Shown here: one piece after another, positions 1 through 10,743 of the stretch | Numbering within the stretch: the stretch's first letter is position 1 | How the letters are laid out: the number at the start of each line of letters is the position of its first letter | Source of the DNA: Amaurobius ferox | Taxonomy: Eukaryota > Arthropoda > Arachnida > Araneae > Amaurobiidae | Assembly (NCBI GenBank): GCA_951213105.1 | Contig: OX578150.1 | Location: forward strand, 23,750,022 to 23,814,021 | DNA length: 64,000 bases | Reading direction: 5' to 3' | Made by a program: the position numbers and the translations under genes | Notes under the pieces: model-generated | The model's input: the letters and a program-made list of their open reading frames with translations, nothing else | Told to the model about the DNA's origin: nothing | The model's database searches: none

Positions 1-1244
1 TCCAAGAGGACAGGGGAGTGAGATAAGGTCTTTTTTCAGCTGTAGGTTATCTTTTGAGCGATCCAGTCCCTGGAGTAGAACGCTGGAGAACTGGCGAGAA
101 GAGGTTCCAGGTTGAGCAGAAGATTGAGCAGCGTAGGAGGAAGGAGCAGGAGCAGTAGGTCCTGATCTTTTGAATGACTGTTGTACCGAGTTTTTGACCT
201 GTGTAGGAATTTCTTTCAAAATATTTGTAGTGAAAGATTTTAGGTCATTGTTGATTTTATGCTGGAAATTTGCGAAGTCATCATTTAGTTTCTTGGAAAG
301 GTTTGAGAAAGCTACAGCATCTACCAGTAGCGGTCGAGAACGAGGTGATGGAGCAGAACCAACGTTACTTTCGAGAGTATGAAGAGAGATTTTAATATCT
401 CTAAATTTGTCCTCCGTGTATGCTTTATGAGTGGCATTTAACTTTACGTTTTTGGTAAAATATTTCTCAAGTCTATCAATGTTTTTCATGATCTTAGCCA
501 CATGTTCGTTATTGAGATTAAAAGGTGGAGCATCTTTATCAGTAGCGGTGGAGCCAGGACTAGAACAGGTAGAAGGGGCAGGAGTAGAGGGAATATCTGT
601 GGATTTTGAAGAACCAGGCAGAATCGGAAAGTCGAGAGCAGGAGTCGTTGGAGCCGGCGAAGCCGAAGCGGCAGGAATAGATGCTGAGTCCAAGGCGACC
701 TGAGAGAGAGAGAGCCAGGAACCGGAGAAGAAACCAATGGGATGTCTTGAAGGGTTGGAGCAGAGAACTGAGCAGAGTGGGAAGGAGTGCAGGATACTTG
801 GGTAGATCTGGTAATTGCAGGAGAGGTTGAAGTGGTAGTTGATTTTACCGCAGGTGTCGTAAAGTTTTTGGTTGAAGTTGTCCATGCAGGTTTGAGAAGT
901 GGAGTTGTAACAGGTTTCGAGAGGATTTTTGAAGATTTGGGTGGGTCCAAGGGAGTAAGAGAAGTCACAGCGGAGTTTGAAGAAGAGGATGAAGTTTGTT
1001 TAGGCAGTCGAGGAGGCAGAATAGTGGAGGAGAACAATGGAGAGTCATATACTTGCGACGTACGAGGAGCACTTTTGAAATTGGAAAGTCTAATTCCAGA
1101 ACCACCAGTAGTGGGTGTATTCTCAATTGGATTATTTCCACTGGATGAACTGATAATTGAGTCTGTATTTACGGGTTCAGTTATTTCAGTGTTCATTAAA
1201 CCAGGTGTAAGTATAATTGGGGGTAGCAAGGGTGGATAGTCCAA
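1..1244 (-). pseudogene. LINE copy A5, ORF1 (gag-like), 5' part, cut by window edge
   Basis: Minus-strand reading starts near 1244 and runs off the window start. The N-terminal part is Ser/Thr/Pro-rich, with a stretch (TPTTGG...RLSNFKSAPRTSQVYDS) that parallels the A1 ORF1 at 36-38 kb. The lower part (1-485) matches the coiled middle region and SSVL-QG-DRSK segment of the A2 ORF1. The open frame is lost near a GA microsatellite at about 703-720, so the copy is frameshifted. The zinc-knuckle end and ORF2 lie outside the window. R1-like family assignment follows from A1-A3. It is not a host gene. Confidence 0.75.
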
Positions 1245-2084
1245 GTTAGAAGGTGAATATGAATTAGGATTAATTTTATAGAATATTTATAATACTCAAT
1301 ATAAAAATAATACTCTATGTTAAGATAATAGTACACAATATAAAAATTATACTTCATAAAAATGTTGTAGATAAGAGTATAGCATATAAAACCAGGTCAG
1401 CATTTCAAAAATTCGGAGGTGTCGTCAAAAGGACAATTATATATATATTATATATATTATATATACATTTTATAACAAAAAATGCTTTAGAGGCATAAAT
1501 ATTTAGTGAAATCAAGCGTGTCCGAAATGACAAAATTAAAGAGATAGTAACGACAAGCACCATCAATCATGTGACGAGCAACCTGGCACTTTGCCAAGGA
1601 CAGATCCAAAACAAAAATACAGGGGGGAAAGGTTGAAGCGAAAGCTGAGAACATGAAATCAGATACATTTTAAAATGCTAATTACACACTAAAAATTAAC
1701 ACAGAGGGAGAAAATAACTTTTGAATAACAGTAACCAGACTTGAAAATACATATATATATATACACAAAATTACAAAAATATGCAAATATATTAAGATTT
1801 ACAGATGTATAAAGTGCGGGGATTTCGCACTTTTTGAAAGAGCTTCCAATACAATTGTATTACAGCATTTTTTTTACATATAAATAGAATATTTTTGATT
1901 TTAAAATGCAGATACCTCGACAATCAGACGTCGGAACGGAAAATCACAGATACCGTAGAAAAGCTGAGACGAAGCACTTCAAGAAAACACTAAACAATTA
2001 AACACAAGACGCAAAATCACGCGCACACGGCATAAAAAAGCGGGAGCACAAAAACATGCGTACGATCTACCAGAAAGGTCAGGT
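1245..2084 (-). other. 5' leader (5' UTR) of LINE copy A5
   Basis: AT-rich noncoding sequence upstream of A5 ORF1. It aligns by eye with the leader of A1 (about 38.9-39.3 kb): both have the hairpin, then CCAAT/CCATTACAATTG-like sequence, then a stretch with CACAGATACCG, and a distal GCGCACACGG motif with AAGCGGGAGC. It contains a TA microsatellite at about 1438-1470. No ORF is credible here. The outer boundary near 2084 is approximate. Confidence 0.6.
1811..1833 (-). promoter_or_regulatory. 5'-leader stem-loop, copy 1
   Basis: Inverted repeat AAAGTGCG / CGCACTTT with a 7-nt loop. It occupies the same leader position as the inverted repeats at 39028-39050 and 49570-49589, where the arms differ in sequence but still pair. 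The role is unknown; the conserved pairing suggests an RNA structure. Confidence 0.6.
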
Positions 2085-2320
2085 CTACCCCAGTAGAAAG
2101 GTGTAAGGTAACTGTTTGGATAGCCGGAAAGTGCCACCCTATTTAGACCGGAACCCAGTGGGGGAGGCATCCACAGGGAATGCACCCTCCTTCCCTTACC
2201 ACTAAACTCTCAGAAGGACTTATGGACCCACATGTTTAACGTGATCGTACTCCGCATGAACTTGGTGGCAGTTGTGGCAGCGTGCAAACCACCGGGCTAC
2301 CGCACCCGAAATGTGCAACA
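2085..2320 (-). other. Unassigned body downstream of the 5S-like head
   Basis: About 236 bp between the 5S-like segment and the A5 leader. It contains GC-rich stretches but no ORF I trust. It could be the body and tail of a 5S-derived SINE; I found no second copy in the window and no clear target-site duplication. Confidence 0.3.
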
Positions 2321-2408
2321 GCCCACCCAAGTACTAACCGCGCCTGATGCTGCCTGAATTCGTTGATCTAACGAGAACCGGTGTTTTCAGCACGGTACGG
2401 CCGTTGGC
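2321..2408 (-). ncRNA. 5S rRNA-like sequence (5S-derived SINE head or 5S pseudogene)
   Basis: Read on the minus strand from 2408, the sequence follows the eukaryotic 5S rRNA plan: GCCAACGGCCGTACC start, then ACCGGTTCTCG, GATCAACGAA, GCAGCATCAGGCGCGG and the box-C-like GGTTAGTACTTGGGTGGG. After about 88 nt the similarity stops and an unrelated body follows (2085-2320). That arrangement suits a 5S-derived (SINE3-type) retroposon or a 3'-truncated pseudogene better than a functional 5S gene. The distal side abuts repeat U at 2409. Confidence 0.7.
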
Positions 2409-3275
2409 ACTATAGTGATCCTATGTATACGAGTTTTAGCCAGCCCTGGCTCGCTGCAAATAATAGACGTCTTTTAAAAAAAAACTTAGTTATAGTGCTT
2501 AGAAGTGTCTCATCTAGAACTGCACTGTGGAAAACTAGCGAAATTAGGAAACTCATCAATTATTCACTAGTTGTAGTACTGAACATCATAAACCAAAATA
2601 AAATGTTAAAATTTTCAAAATATTTTACGCACTTTTGTGCATCCTGATGTGGACGTTTACGCTTTTTTTACTTGGGAATATTCTTCCACAAGTCTCGCAT
2701 TTATGTTCTGGACTATCTACGTCCAAGGAAATGACTTGAGAGCTTCCTGTTTTCGGACGGCCTTTCTGGAACTCTCTCTGTCCGTTCATTTTGAATACTG
2801 ATATGACTGTAGTACTCTGCTCACATTTAAAAGAAATGAAAGAAATTTTCAACAAACTAGATACCATGAAATAAAGGATACATTCCTAGTTGTCCAGTTC
2901 GCTATTCTTCCCATTACTACAGTACCGGTCTACTGTGATGTCACTGTCAGCCATAGTAATCCTATGTATACGAGATTTAGCCAGCCCTGGCTCTTTAGCA
3001 GGGACATCACAGCTGGACCAGAAATGATACAAGAGCAGAAAAATAAACTGGACAAGATATTAATTTTCTATTAACCTTGAGCGATGGGGGCGGACGGGGT
3101 AATCATTTACAGAGGTGTTTTAGAGTACTAAACACTTTTATCCCCTGCAAATGATTGAAAACATATGTACTATATTATTGGAGCATTAGCCTACCCTAGA
3201 TACATCTCCTAATACATATACAGGCGGATCATGAAGATAAAGGTGTAATCCACCTTCACAAGTCTGACATATCAA
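2409..3275. repeat. Repeat unit U, copy 1 (internally rearranged)
   Basis: Shares long blocks with 8936-9782 and 9783-10343: CTATGTATACGAG...AGCCAGCCCTGGCT, GCTGCAAATAATAGACG, the zinc-finger segment, TAGTTGTCCAGTTCGC, GAGCGATGGGGG and GTCTGACATATCAAG. In this copy AGCCAGCCCTGGCT is joined directly to GCTGCAAATAATAG at about 2452, skipping roughly 0.5 kb present in the other copies. It ends where LINE F1 begins. The full unit is about 0.8 kb. Confidence 0.7.
2625..2867 (-). pseudogene. C2H2 zinc-finger exon remnant in repeat U, copy 1
   Basis: An open frame with a perfect C2H2 finger near its C-terminus: C-x2-C-x12-H-x3-H (CETCGRIFPSKKSVNVHIRMH), preceded by a GRPKTGSS...VISLDVDS linker. An internal ATG lies at 2789. 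A diverged second copy with the same finger is at 9652-9800. The frame has no visible promoter and only one finger, so it looks like a duplicated exon of a zinc-finger gene caught in repeat U rather than a whole gene. Function unknown. Confidence 0.5.
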
Positions 3276-3636
3276 GACACCATTTGGGCTCGGGAATGGG
3301 TTCATGTGGGTGTGATGCGAAAGGGGTAGAGCTGCGTGCATCAGTAGTTTTGCTTTTGAGAAACGTTTGCAGTAAACGGTTCCAGAGGTGAGTCCCTTGG
3401 TTGCGTTGGTTGGATGGTGGAGAGTGTTTCATATCGAGAAATCCCCCATGGATCCTTGCTATTCCATAGACCCTGTGCACCAGCTGCATGTTATCTCCCA
3501 CTCTCCATCATCTAGCTTTGCGAGTGACTCCGGCGGTTACACTTGGCACGTCAGAAAAGTGTGGGGAGACGGAGCTTAGCAGGGGCTCCAATCGAATTGG
3601 AAGGAATCCGTGGTTTTTCATTTAGTGGTTACAAGC

Positions 3637-4917
3637 ATGGAGAATTCGAGAATGCCTTTTGTCTCGGGTTCTTCATGCCTTTCAAGTTCGACTCCAACTA
3701 TCCCCTTACCCTCCAGGGTGGGACATTCCAATTGGGCAGACCAGGTAGAGAAGGAGGAAGCTTCAAGATCTATGGGACATCATGCCTATGAAAATCAAGC
3801 ATCTTTACCATCAGAGGCAAGATATATCATCCTGAAAAAAGTAGATGGTTCTTTCAGTAATGTTTCACTATTTCTGATACAAAAAAGCATACAAGCAATT
3901 GTTGGTGATGTCGTTTCAATAAAAAAAACTAAGATCAGGAGATTTAATGGTGCAGATGTCATCCACTGCACAAGCAAAAAACATGAGTATGAAAACAATG
4001 GGAAACTTTGAAATAAATGCTACCATCCACAGATCTTTAAATTTCTCACAGGGGTTAATCTCAGAACCAGTCCTCATTTTTAACTCTGAAGAAGAAATTT
4101 TGACAAACCTAAGATAACAGAAAGTATGTGGCGTCCACCGCATAAATATACAAAGAGAGGGAAAAATTATCCCAACAAAACATCTAATATTAACTTTTGA
4201 GACACCAATTCTGCCCCAAACATTAAACGTAGCTTATCTAAAATGTTCAGTAAGACCATACATTCCAAACCCCCTATGACCCCCTTCACTTGTCAAAGAT
4301 TTGGGCACTCAAAGTTGGCATGTCGAGGTAAAGTGACTTGTGCTAATTGTGCAGTGGTTGGACACGATAGTAGCGCTTGTTCTGAGACAGCGAAATGTAA
4401 AAACTGTGAGGGTGAACACACATCTTACTCACGATCTTGTCTTATGTTTAAGCTTGAAAAAGAAATATTTACCCTTAAAGTAAACAGTAATTCCTCATAT
4501 GCAGAAGCAAGAAAAATAGTATGTTCCCGTACACCTAAAGCTGGTATCTCATATGCTGCTTCCATGAGAAATAGTAAACAAATGATTTCTATTGGTATTC
4601 AACCAGAATCAGAAGATCAACCATTAACATTCCCTGTAACAGAAACCTCGACCGCACTTAAAAGATCAGCACCTTCTAACACAAATATAAAACCTGCAAA
4701 ATCTTTAACTAGTACTAAACCAAACTTCTATGGAACCACTGAAAACAAAACAATACATGATAAGACAAGCAAAATTAAAGATACTAATAATAAAAATGTA
4801 AAAGCAATACATAAATCTTCAAAATTGAAAATATCTAAAGAGGGACCTACTACCAAAAGACCCCCTGAAAGAACAGACTTTTTAAAGAAAAAAACTAAAA
4901 ATCTGGCATCTGATTGA
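3637..4917 (+). pseudogene. F1 ORF1: nucleic-acid-binding gag-like protein
   Basis: ATG at 3637 (MENSRMPF). The N-terminal half contains a segment ARYIILKKVDGSFSNVS typical of arthropod LINE ORF1 RNA-binding domains. The frame is broken between about 3950 and 4240. The second half has consecutive CCHC-type knuckles (FTCQRFGHSKLAC, CANCAVVGHDSSAC, CKNCEGEHTSYSRSC), then a Lys/Ser/Thr-rich tail to a stop at 4917. It would coat LINE RNA in a ribonucleoprotein. It is frameshifted and not expected to be functional. Confidence 0.8.
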
Positions 4918-5029
4918 TGAGGATTATGCTGTACATGGATATGTTTCTGAAGATGAAGGGATGGCGACAGATGAGGCCTTCCAACAGCAGCTTCCTTCCG
5001 TGCCATCGGATGAAATTTTTCTTTTATGG

Positions 5030-6144
5030 CAACTATTATTTCTTGAAATTGTCGAGGTCTTCGCAATAAACTGTATGACATTAAAGCCATTTGGAATACC
5101 TACAATCCTGCTTGTATAGCGCTCTAAGAAACTTTTTTTAAATCTGCACACACAGTTAACATTCGCCATTTTAGCACAATTAGGAAAGACTTTGATCATG
5201 GAGGAGACAAGGTTTCTGGTGGTATTGTCTTGCTTGTGTCTCATAACTACCCATCTACCATTCTTCGCTTAAATGCTCAGCTACAAGCTGTGGCTGTCCG
5301 AATTCCTCATACCATTTTGATTACAGTTTGCAGAATGTACCTACCACCTAATAACCACATTAATCAAAATGAACTCAAGAGCTTGATTAGCCAACTTCCT
5401 ACTCCATATCTGATCTTGGGTGACTTCAATGGTCATAATCCACTGTGTGGAAGCAGAGACATAAATTTCGGAGGACAGCAAATTGAACAGTGTATCAGTG
5501 CTCATAGTCTGTGCCTCTTCAATAATAAGGAATGCACTTACTTTCTTGAACCTAGCAGGACCTATCACAATATCGACCTTTCTATTTGTACACCAGCCAT
5601 ATTTTCATTTTGGAACTTCACAGTTGATAATGATCTCCATGATAGTGATCACTTTCCTATCGTCCTTTCTAGCAGTCATGTCAGGTCATCTGCTAAAAAA
5701 CCATCTCTGTACATTTTTTCAAAAGCCAATTGGACAAAATATACTGACCTTGCTAAGATTACTACCAGCATTATCCAAAACGGAGATATTGACACTGTGG
5801 TGGATAGAGTTACTCAACTGCTTATCAAGGCAGCAGATGATGCTATTCCAAAATGCTCTTCAAAAACAACCAAGTTTCACTTTCCTTGGTGGATTTCTGA
5901 ATATATGATGACCATTAAGCTACAGCGTAAGGCTTGGGGTATTTTTCAGCGTTACCCTACAATTACCAATTACATTGCTTTCAAACAAGCAAAAGCAATT
6001 ACTAGAAGAGTTCGTCTAAAATGTCAACGGGAGTCATGGCAAGAGTATGTATCAGAAATAACTTCCTCTACTCCAAGCAAAATCGTATGGGAAAGAATGA
6101 AAAAGTGTCAGGATTATATAGAAAACATCCCATTTCCATTTTAA
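5030..6144 (+). pseudogene. F1 ORF2: endonuclease (EEP) domain and linker
   Basis: An apurinic-like endonuclease of the exonuclease-endonuclease-phosphatase fold. The N-terminal block needs a frameshift repair near 5050-5100. From 5230 the frame is open: LYLPPN-like segment, GDFNGHNPLCGS, and the terminal DSDHFP motif, followed by a basic linker (FPWW..., QRESWQEYV). It nicks target DNA during target-primed reverse transcription. N-terminal stops make it a pseudogene. Confidence 0.8.
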
Positions 6145-7620
6145 ATTGCAACGGTTCAACTATTAGTTCCTCGTTAGACATTGCTAATGCAATTGCCAAA
6201 GAGTTTGCAGATGTCTCTAATGCAATAAATTTCCCTGAACCATTTCTAACTCACAAACTCAGATCGGAAAGTAAACCTATTATTTTCCCAGAAGCAAATA
6301 ACCCACAGTAGAATTCACAGTTTACCATGACAGAGTTGATGACAGCTTTATCAAAAACACACAAAACTTGTAGTGGACCAGACGAAATTAATTATCTCAT
6401 GCTAAAATACCTTTCTCATGACTCCTTGTTGAACCTCCTGCATCTGTTCAACAGAATCTGGATCGAACATAAATTTCCTAAATCATGGCAAAGAGCCATC
6501 ACCATTCCCATCATGATACCAGGTAAGGACCCACAAAATCCTTTAAGTTATCAACCTATAGCACTCATAATCTGTGTATGTAAACTACTTGAAAAAATGG
6601 TAAGCGCTAGACTTGTATATTTTTTAGAAGACAATAAAAAATTATCGCCACATCAAAGTGTCTTTCGACAAGGTAGATCTACCACCGACAATCTAATTTC
6701 CGTAGAATCACAAATTAGGACTGCCTTTCTTAGGCGAAACCATTTAGTTTCCATATTTTTTTGATATAGACAAAGCCTATGATCGAACATGGCGCTATGG
6801 TATTATTAAGGACCTATTTGATTTTAATTTAAAGGGTAATCTTCTCATTTTTATCCAAAACTTTTTAGATTACTGGATATTCCAAGTTCGCATTGGCTCA
6901 GTTCTCTCTCACACATATGTACAAGAAGAAGGAGTGCCACAAGGAAGTGTACTGAGTGTGACACTTTTTTATATCAGTCAACAGTATTTTAAACCAATTA
7001 CCATTGTCTGTTCATAAAACCATGTATGTTGATGATCTGCAAGTTTCCTATCAGGCACATGATATGCGTTCAGTAGAGCGACAATGTCAAGCGGCTGTTA
7101 TTTGTATGTTGCGATAGGCAAACTTGAATGGATTCAGTTTTTCTACTCAAAAGACATGGTGTATTCACTTCACAAGAAAACGTGGTATTCACTTACCCCC
7201 AAAAATCTTTATAGGAGACGTTAAGATCACAGTAACAGACGAAGTAAAATTTCTCGGAATCTGGTTTGATAAGAAACTCACTTTCTTGCCCCACATCCAA
7301 AAACTGCGAACGAAATGTGAGAAAGCTCAGAATACCTTAACAGTTCTTTCAAATACAAAATGGGGTGCAGATCGGATTTCCATGCTTCGAATCTATAGAG
7401 CTTTTATTCGGTCAAAGCTTGACTATGGATGTTCTGTGTACGGATCAGCACGAGCATCTGTGCTTAAGAAGCTCGATCCAATTCATAATAATGCTCTTCG
7501 TATTTGTTCTGGTGTTTTAAAGACTTCTAGTCAGAGCATATACGTTGACTGTAATGAGACATCACTCGAACTCAGGCGAGAACAGCTCTCACTGAATTAT
7601 CACTTTAGAGTCATGTCCAT
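6145..7620 (+). pseudogene. F1 ORF2: reverse transcriptase domain
   Basis: RT motifs appear in order across several frames: SGPDEINY, FPKSWQRA, PGKDPQNPLSYQPIAL, FRQGRSTTDN, DIDKAYDRTW, GVPQGSVLSVTLF and the catalytic YVDD (7025-7036), then FLGIWFDKKLTFLPHI and the thumb RSKLDYGC.VYGSA. There are frameshifts near 6765 and 6960, and a stop near 7118. The order and spacing fit a Jockey/CR1-like LINE RT. Confidence 0.85.
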
Positions 7621-7929
7621 CAACTGCCATATTTTTTGCAACGGATCATCCTGTATGTGCAGTACGACCGGCTGTATTCAGCCAGACCCTCCTGTATTCC
7701 TTCCTTTGGCATGCGAATGCGCAATAGTGTATCATCAACTCCACTAGAAAATCTCAATGTTAGAAAGAGAAAGGCGTGTGAAATACCTCCATGGCAAGTC
7801 CCAAATTTCATTTTTCTCAGTCCTTTTGATAATTTTTTTAAGAGTAGTACACCTGATTCCATTTATATTCAACTTTTTGCAGAACAGAGAGATATTCAAC
7901 TTTTTGCAGAACATTGAGATTTACTTAAG

Positions 7930-8640
7930 GAGTTCACTCCTATTTTTTCAGATGGCTCCAAAACAGCAGCACATGTCGGATTTGCTTATGTATGTAATGA
8001 TATAGTTAAGTCTTTTAAGCTTCATACCTCATGTTCCATTTTTACTGCAGAAATCACAGCAATTCACCAGTCATTAATTTTCATCACCCATTAAAGGGTA
8101 AAAAAATGCATCATATATACAGATTCGTTAAGTTCCTTGCAATTATTTTTATCCAGAATGGCCATGCTTCATCTCATTGCCTCAGATATCCTCCAACTTG
8201 TGCATCATCTGAAGGCACGATGACACGATATTCAATTTTGTGGGGTTCCGGGTCATGTTGGTATAAATAGGAAACAAATTGGTTGATACCACTGCAAAAA
8301 CAGCTGATCATATTCTGAATCATCCCATTCCTTTGACAGATATAAAAAAACTATTAGTAAAATATTATATGATAAATGGCAACATTCATGGAATCAGCAA
8401 ACTAAAAATAAATTGTATGAGATAAAGCCTTTAATACAAAAGTGGACTAGTTGTCAGTGTAGGAAACTTGATGTTATATTAACTCGTTTGCGCATTGGTC
8501 ATCTCGTTTTACCCATAGACACTTAGTTTTAGGAGAAATTGAACCCTTTTGTAATAGTTGTCAGACCTCAGTTAGTATCAAACATATTTTAATTGAGTGT
8601 TCGATTTATAAACAGTTTCGTTTTAAGCATTTCAAGACAT
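7930..8640 (+). pseudogene. F1 ORF2: RNase H remnant and C-terminal Cys/His segment
   Basis: Fragments of RNase H: FSDGSKTAAHVGFAYV (first catalytic Asp), TAEITAIHQS (Glu), YTDSLSSLQLF-like segment (Asp) and GVPGHVGINRK. Stops and frameshifts interrupt the domain. Downstream is the usual Cys/His tail (C..C...IKHILIECSIYKQFR). It would remove RNA from the RNA:DNA hybrid; this copy is inactive. Confidence 0.65.
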
Positions 8641-8794
8641 TTGGCAGACTATACATTTGGCAGAATTGATTGGAGAAAATCCTCATTTGGAGCTTTTCGC
8701 ATTCCTATTGGACATTGGTTTTTTCCATCGTTTTTAACTTCTAGCCATTTTTCATCTCGTTTGCATTGTTGTACATGTTCCATAGTCATGTTTT

Positions 8795-8935
8795 TTTCAC
8801 ACATTATCATTCTTTTAAATTATACATGTGTTTTAATCTATACTGTTTTATGTATCTTGGTACCATATGTCTGCCACAGCATATCCTCTTTAGATCTTGT
8901 GCCATTAAACCATAATCAACCAACCAACCAACCTT
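8795..8935 (+). repeat. F1 3' terminus with CCAA microsatellite tail
   Basis: The sequence from CACACATTATC to CATAATCAACCAACC is repeated nearly intact at 52525-52655, where it is bounded by a target-site duplication. This shows that the tetranucleotide run is the true 3' end of the element, in place of poly(A). Confidence 0.8.
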
Positions 8936-9782
8936 CTTTTGGACGGCCTGTCTGGAATACTCTCCGTCCGTTCATTTTGAATAGTGATATGAAAGTAGTA
9001 CTGTGCTCACCTTTAAAGAAAATGAAAGAAATTTTCAACATATTAGATACCATGAAATAAAGAATACATTCCTAGTTGTCCAGTTCGCTATTCTTCCCAT
9101 TGGTGCAGTTCGGGTCTATTGTGACGTCACTGCCAGCCATAGTGATCCTATGTATACGAGTTTTAGCTAGCCCTGGCTCTTTAGCATTGACGTCATAGCT
9201 TGACCAGAAATGACACAATGAGCATAAAGACAAACTGGACAAGATATTAATTTTCTATTAACCTTGAGCGATGGGGGGCGGACGGGGTAATCATTTACAG
9301 GGGTGTTTTAGAGTACTAAACACTTTTATCCCCTGCAAATGATTGAAAACATATGTATTATGTTATAGGAGCATTAGCCAACACTAGATAGAGCTTCTAA
9401 ATATACAGGCAGATCCTAAAAATATAGGTGTAATTTACCTTCACGAGTCTGACATATCAAGTATGTTAAAGACGAGTAGGGTTGCTGCAAATAATAGACG
9501 TCTTTTAAAAAAAAACCTTGGTTACAGTGCTTAGAAGTGCCTCGTCTAGAACTGCACTATGGAAAACTAGAGAAATTAGGACACTCAGAAATTATTCACT
9601 AGTTATAGTAGTGAACATCGTAAAACAAAATAAAATTCTAAAATGTTAAAATTTTCAAAATATTTTACTCACATGTGTGCGTCCTGATGTGGATGTTTAC
9701 GCTTTTTTTACTTGGGAATATTCTTCCACAAGTCTCGCATTGAGGTTCTGTACTATCTACGTCCAAGGAAATGACTTTAGAG
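8936..9782. repeat. Repeat unit U, copy 2
   Basis: Follows F1 directly. It holds the same ordered blocks as copy 1, from GGACGGCC through TAGTTGTCCAGTTCGC, TATGTATACGAG, AGCTAGCCCTGGCT, GAGCGATGGGGG, CATATCAAG, GCTGCAAATAATAGACG and the zinc-finger exon. Copies 2 and 3 are adjacent, so U behaves as a tandem repeat of about 0.8 kb. Confidence 0.75.
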
Positions 9783-9800
9783 CTTCCTGTTTTAGGACGG
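9652..9800 (-). pseudogene. C2H2 zinc-finger exon remnant in repeat U, copy 2
   Basis: Minus translation gives FQKGRPKTGSSKVISLDVD, then CETCGRIFPSKKSVNIHIRTH, the same finger as 2625-2867 with conservative changes and an intact C-x2-C-x12-H-x3-H. Just downstream, ACATGTGAGT looks like a 5' splice site, so this may be an exon copy. No start codon is required if it is internal. The two fingers have stayed open while surrounding sequence drifted. Confidence 0.5.
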
Positions 9801-10343
9801 CCTTTCTGGAACACTCTGAATGAAAGAAATTTTCAACAAACTGGATACTGTAAAATAAAGGATGCATTCCTAGTTGTCCAGTTCGCTATTCTTCCCATTG
9901 TTACAGTTCCGGTCTACTGTGACATCACTACCAGCCATAGAGATCCTATATATACGAGTTTTAGCCAGCCCTGGCTCTTTAGCAGTGACATCACAGCTCG
10001 AACAGAAATGATACATTGGGCAGAAAAACAAACAGACAAACTGGACAATATATTAATATTCTATTAGCCTTGAGCGATGGGGGGGGGGGGGATGAGAGAG
10101 CAATCATTTACAGAGGTTTTTTAGAGTACTAAACACTTTTATCCCCTGCAAATGATTGAAAGCATATGTACTATATTATAGGAGCATTAGCCAACCCTAG
10201 ATAGATCTGCTAATAAATATACAGGCGGATTATGAAGATAAAGGTGTAATCTACCTTCATGAGTCTGACATATCAAGTATGTTAAAGCCGAGTAGGATTG
10301 CTGCAAATAATGGACTTCTTTCTAAAATTACCTTGGTTACACT
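9783..10343. repeat. Repeat unit U, copy 3, cut by the hAT element
   Basis: Third copy of the U blocks (GGACGGCC, TATATACGAG, AGCCAGCCCTGGCT, GAGCGATGGGGG, CATATCAAG, GCTGCAAATAATGG). It stops at CCTTGGTTAC, exactly where the hAT terminal repeat begins; copy 2 continues there with AGTGCTTAGAAG. It has a 13-G run at 10079-10091. Confidence 0.75.
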
Positions 10344-10381
10344 CAATGGCACACCTAGAATATTCCTAGGGGGGGGGGGGG
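10344..10381 (+). repeat. Left terminal inverted repeat of the hAT element
   Basis: Starts CAATGGCACACCTAGAATA and ends in a 13-G run. The position is set by loss of homology to repeat U copy 2 immediately before it. The partner repeat was not found near 13.3 kb. Confidence 0.6.
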
Positions 10382-10743
10382 CAGTGGTGCACAAAATTTT
10401 TATAAAGGAGGATGACTCCTCGATAAATTTTCCTCGAAAAAATGGTCAGAGGCCATATCAATTAACAAGGCGGTTGTCTTTTTTTGTACATTTATTTTTA
10501 TCAAATTACTAACAATTCTTCAGTGCAGTGCAAGAGAATTAAATGATTAGAAGATATTTATACAATACAACACAAATTAAGAAATAGATGAAGATAAAAT
10601 TATTTGTTCTGGTCTGCTTATACTGTATACTTGTTTTCAACCACTCTCTCATGGTTACATATTGTTATATTATTCAATTATGATCTATACATATTCATAA
10701 AACGAAGTCCAGACTCATGTTCTTCTTTTAGCCAGAGCATTTA

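Larger units (their letters stand above)
3276..8935 (+). mobile_element. LINE F1 (plus strand), about 5.7 kb, decayed
   Basis: The plus-strand order is leader (3276-3636), ORF1 with zinc knuckles, ORF2 endonuclease, RT, RNase H, zinc-like C-terminus, 3' UTR and a CCAA-type microsatellite tail. It sits inside repeat U, but the left flank stops at ...CATATCAAG and the right flank resumes about 0.3 kb later in the unit. No target-site duplication is visible, and the target may have lost sequence. The 3' end was identified by comparison with the truncated copy at 52505-52655. Confidence 0.85.

Noticed and set aside
787..1239. Plus-strand open frame opposite A5 ORF1
   Set aside because: Shadow of the minus-strand Ser/Thr/Pro-rich coding region; no domain. 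Similar plus-strand shadows at 36.6-38.1 and 26.1-26.7 kb were dropped.
2081..2320. tRNA gene suggested by GGTAGCCCGGTGG-like sequence
   Set aside because: No cloverleaf, no B box at proper spacing; it is better explained as sequence downstream of the 5S-like head.
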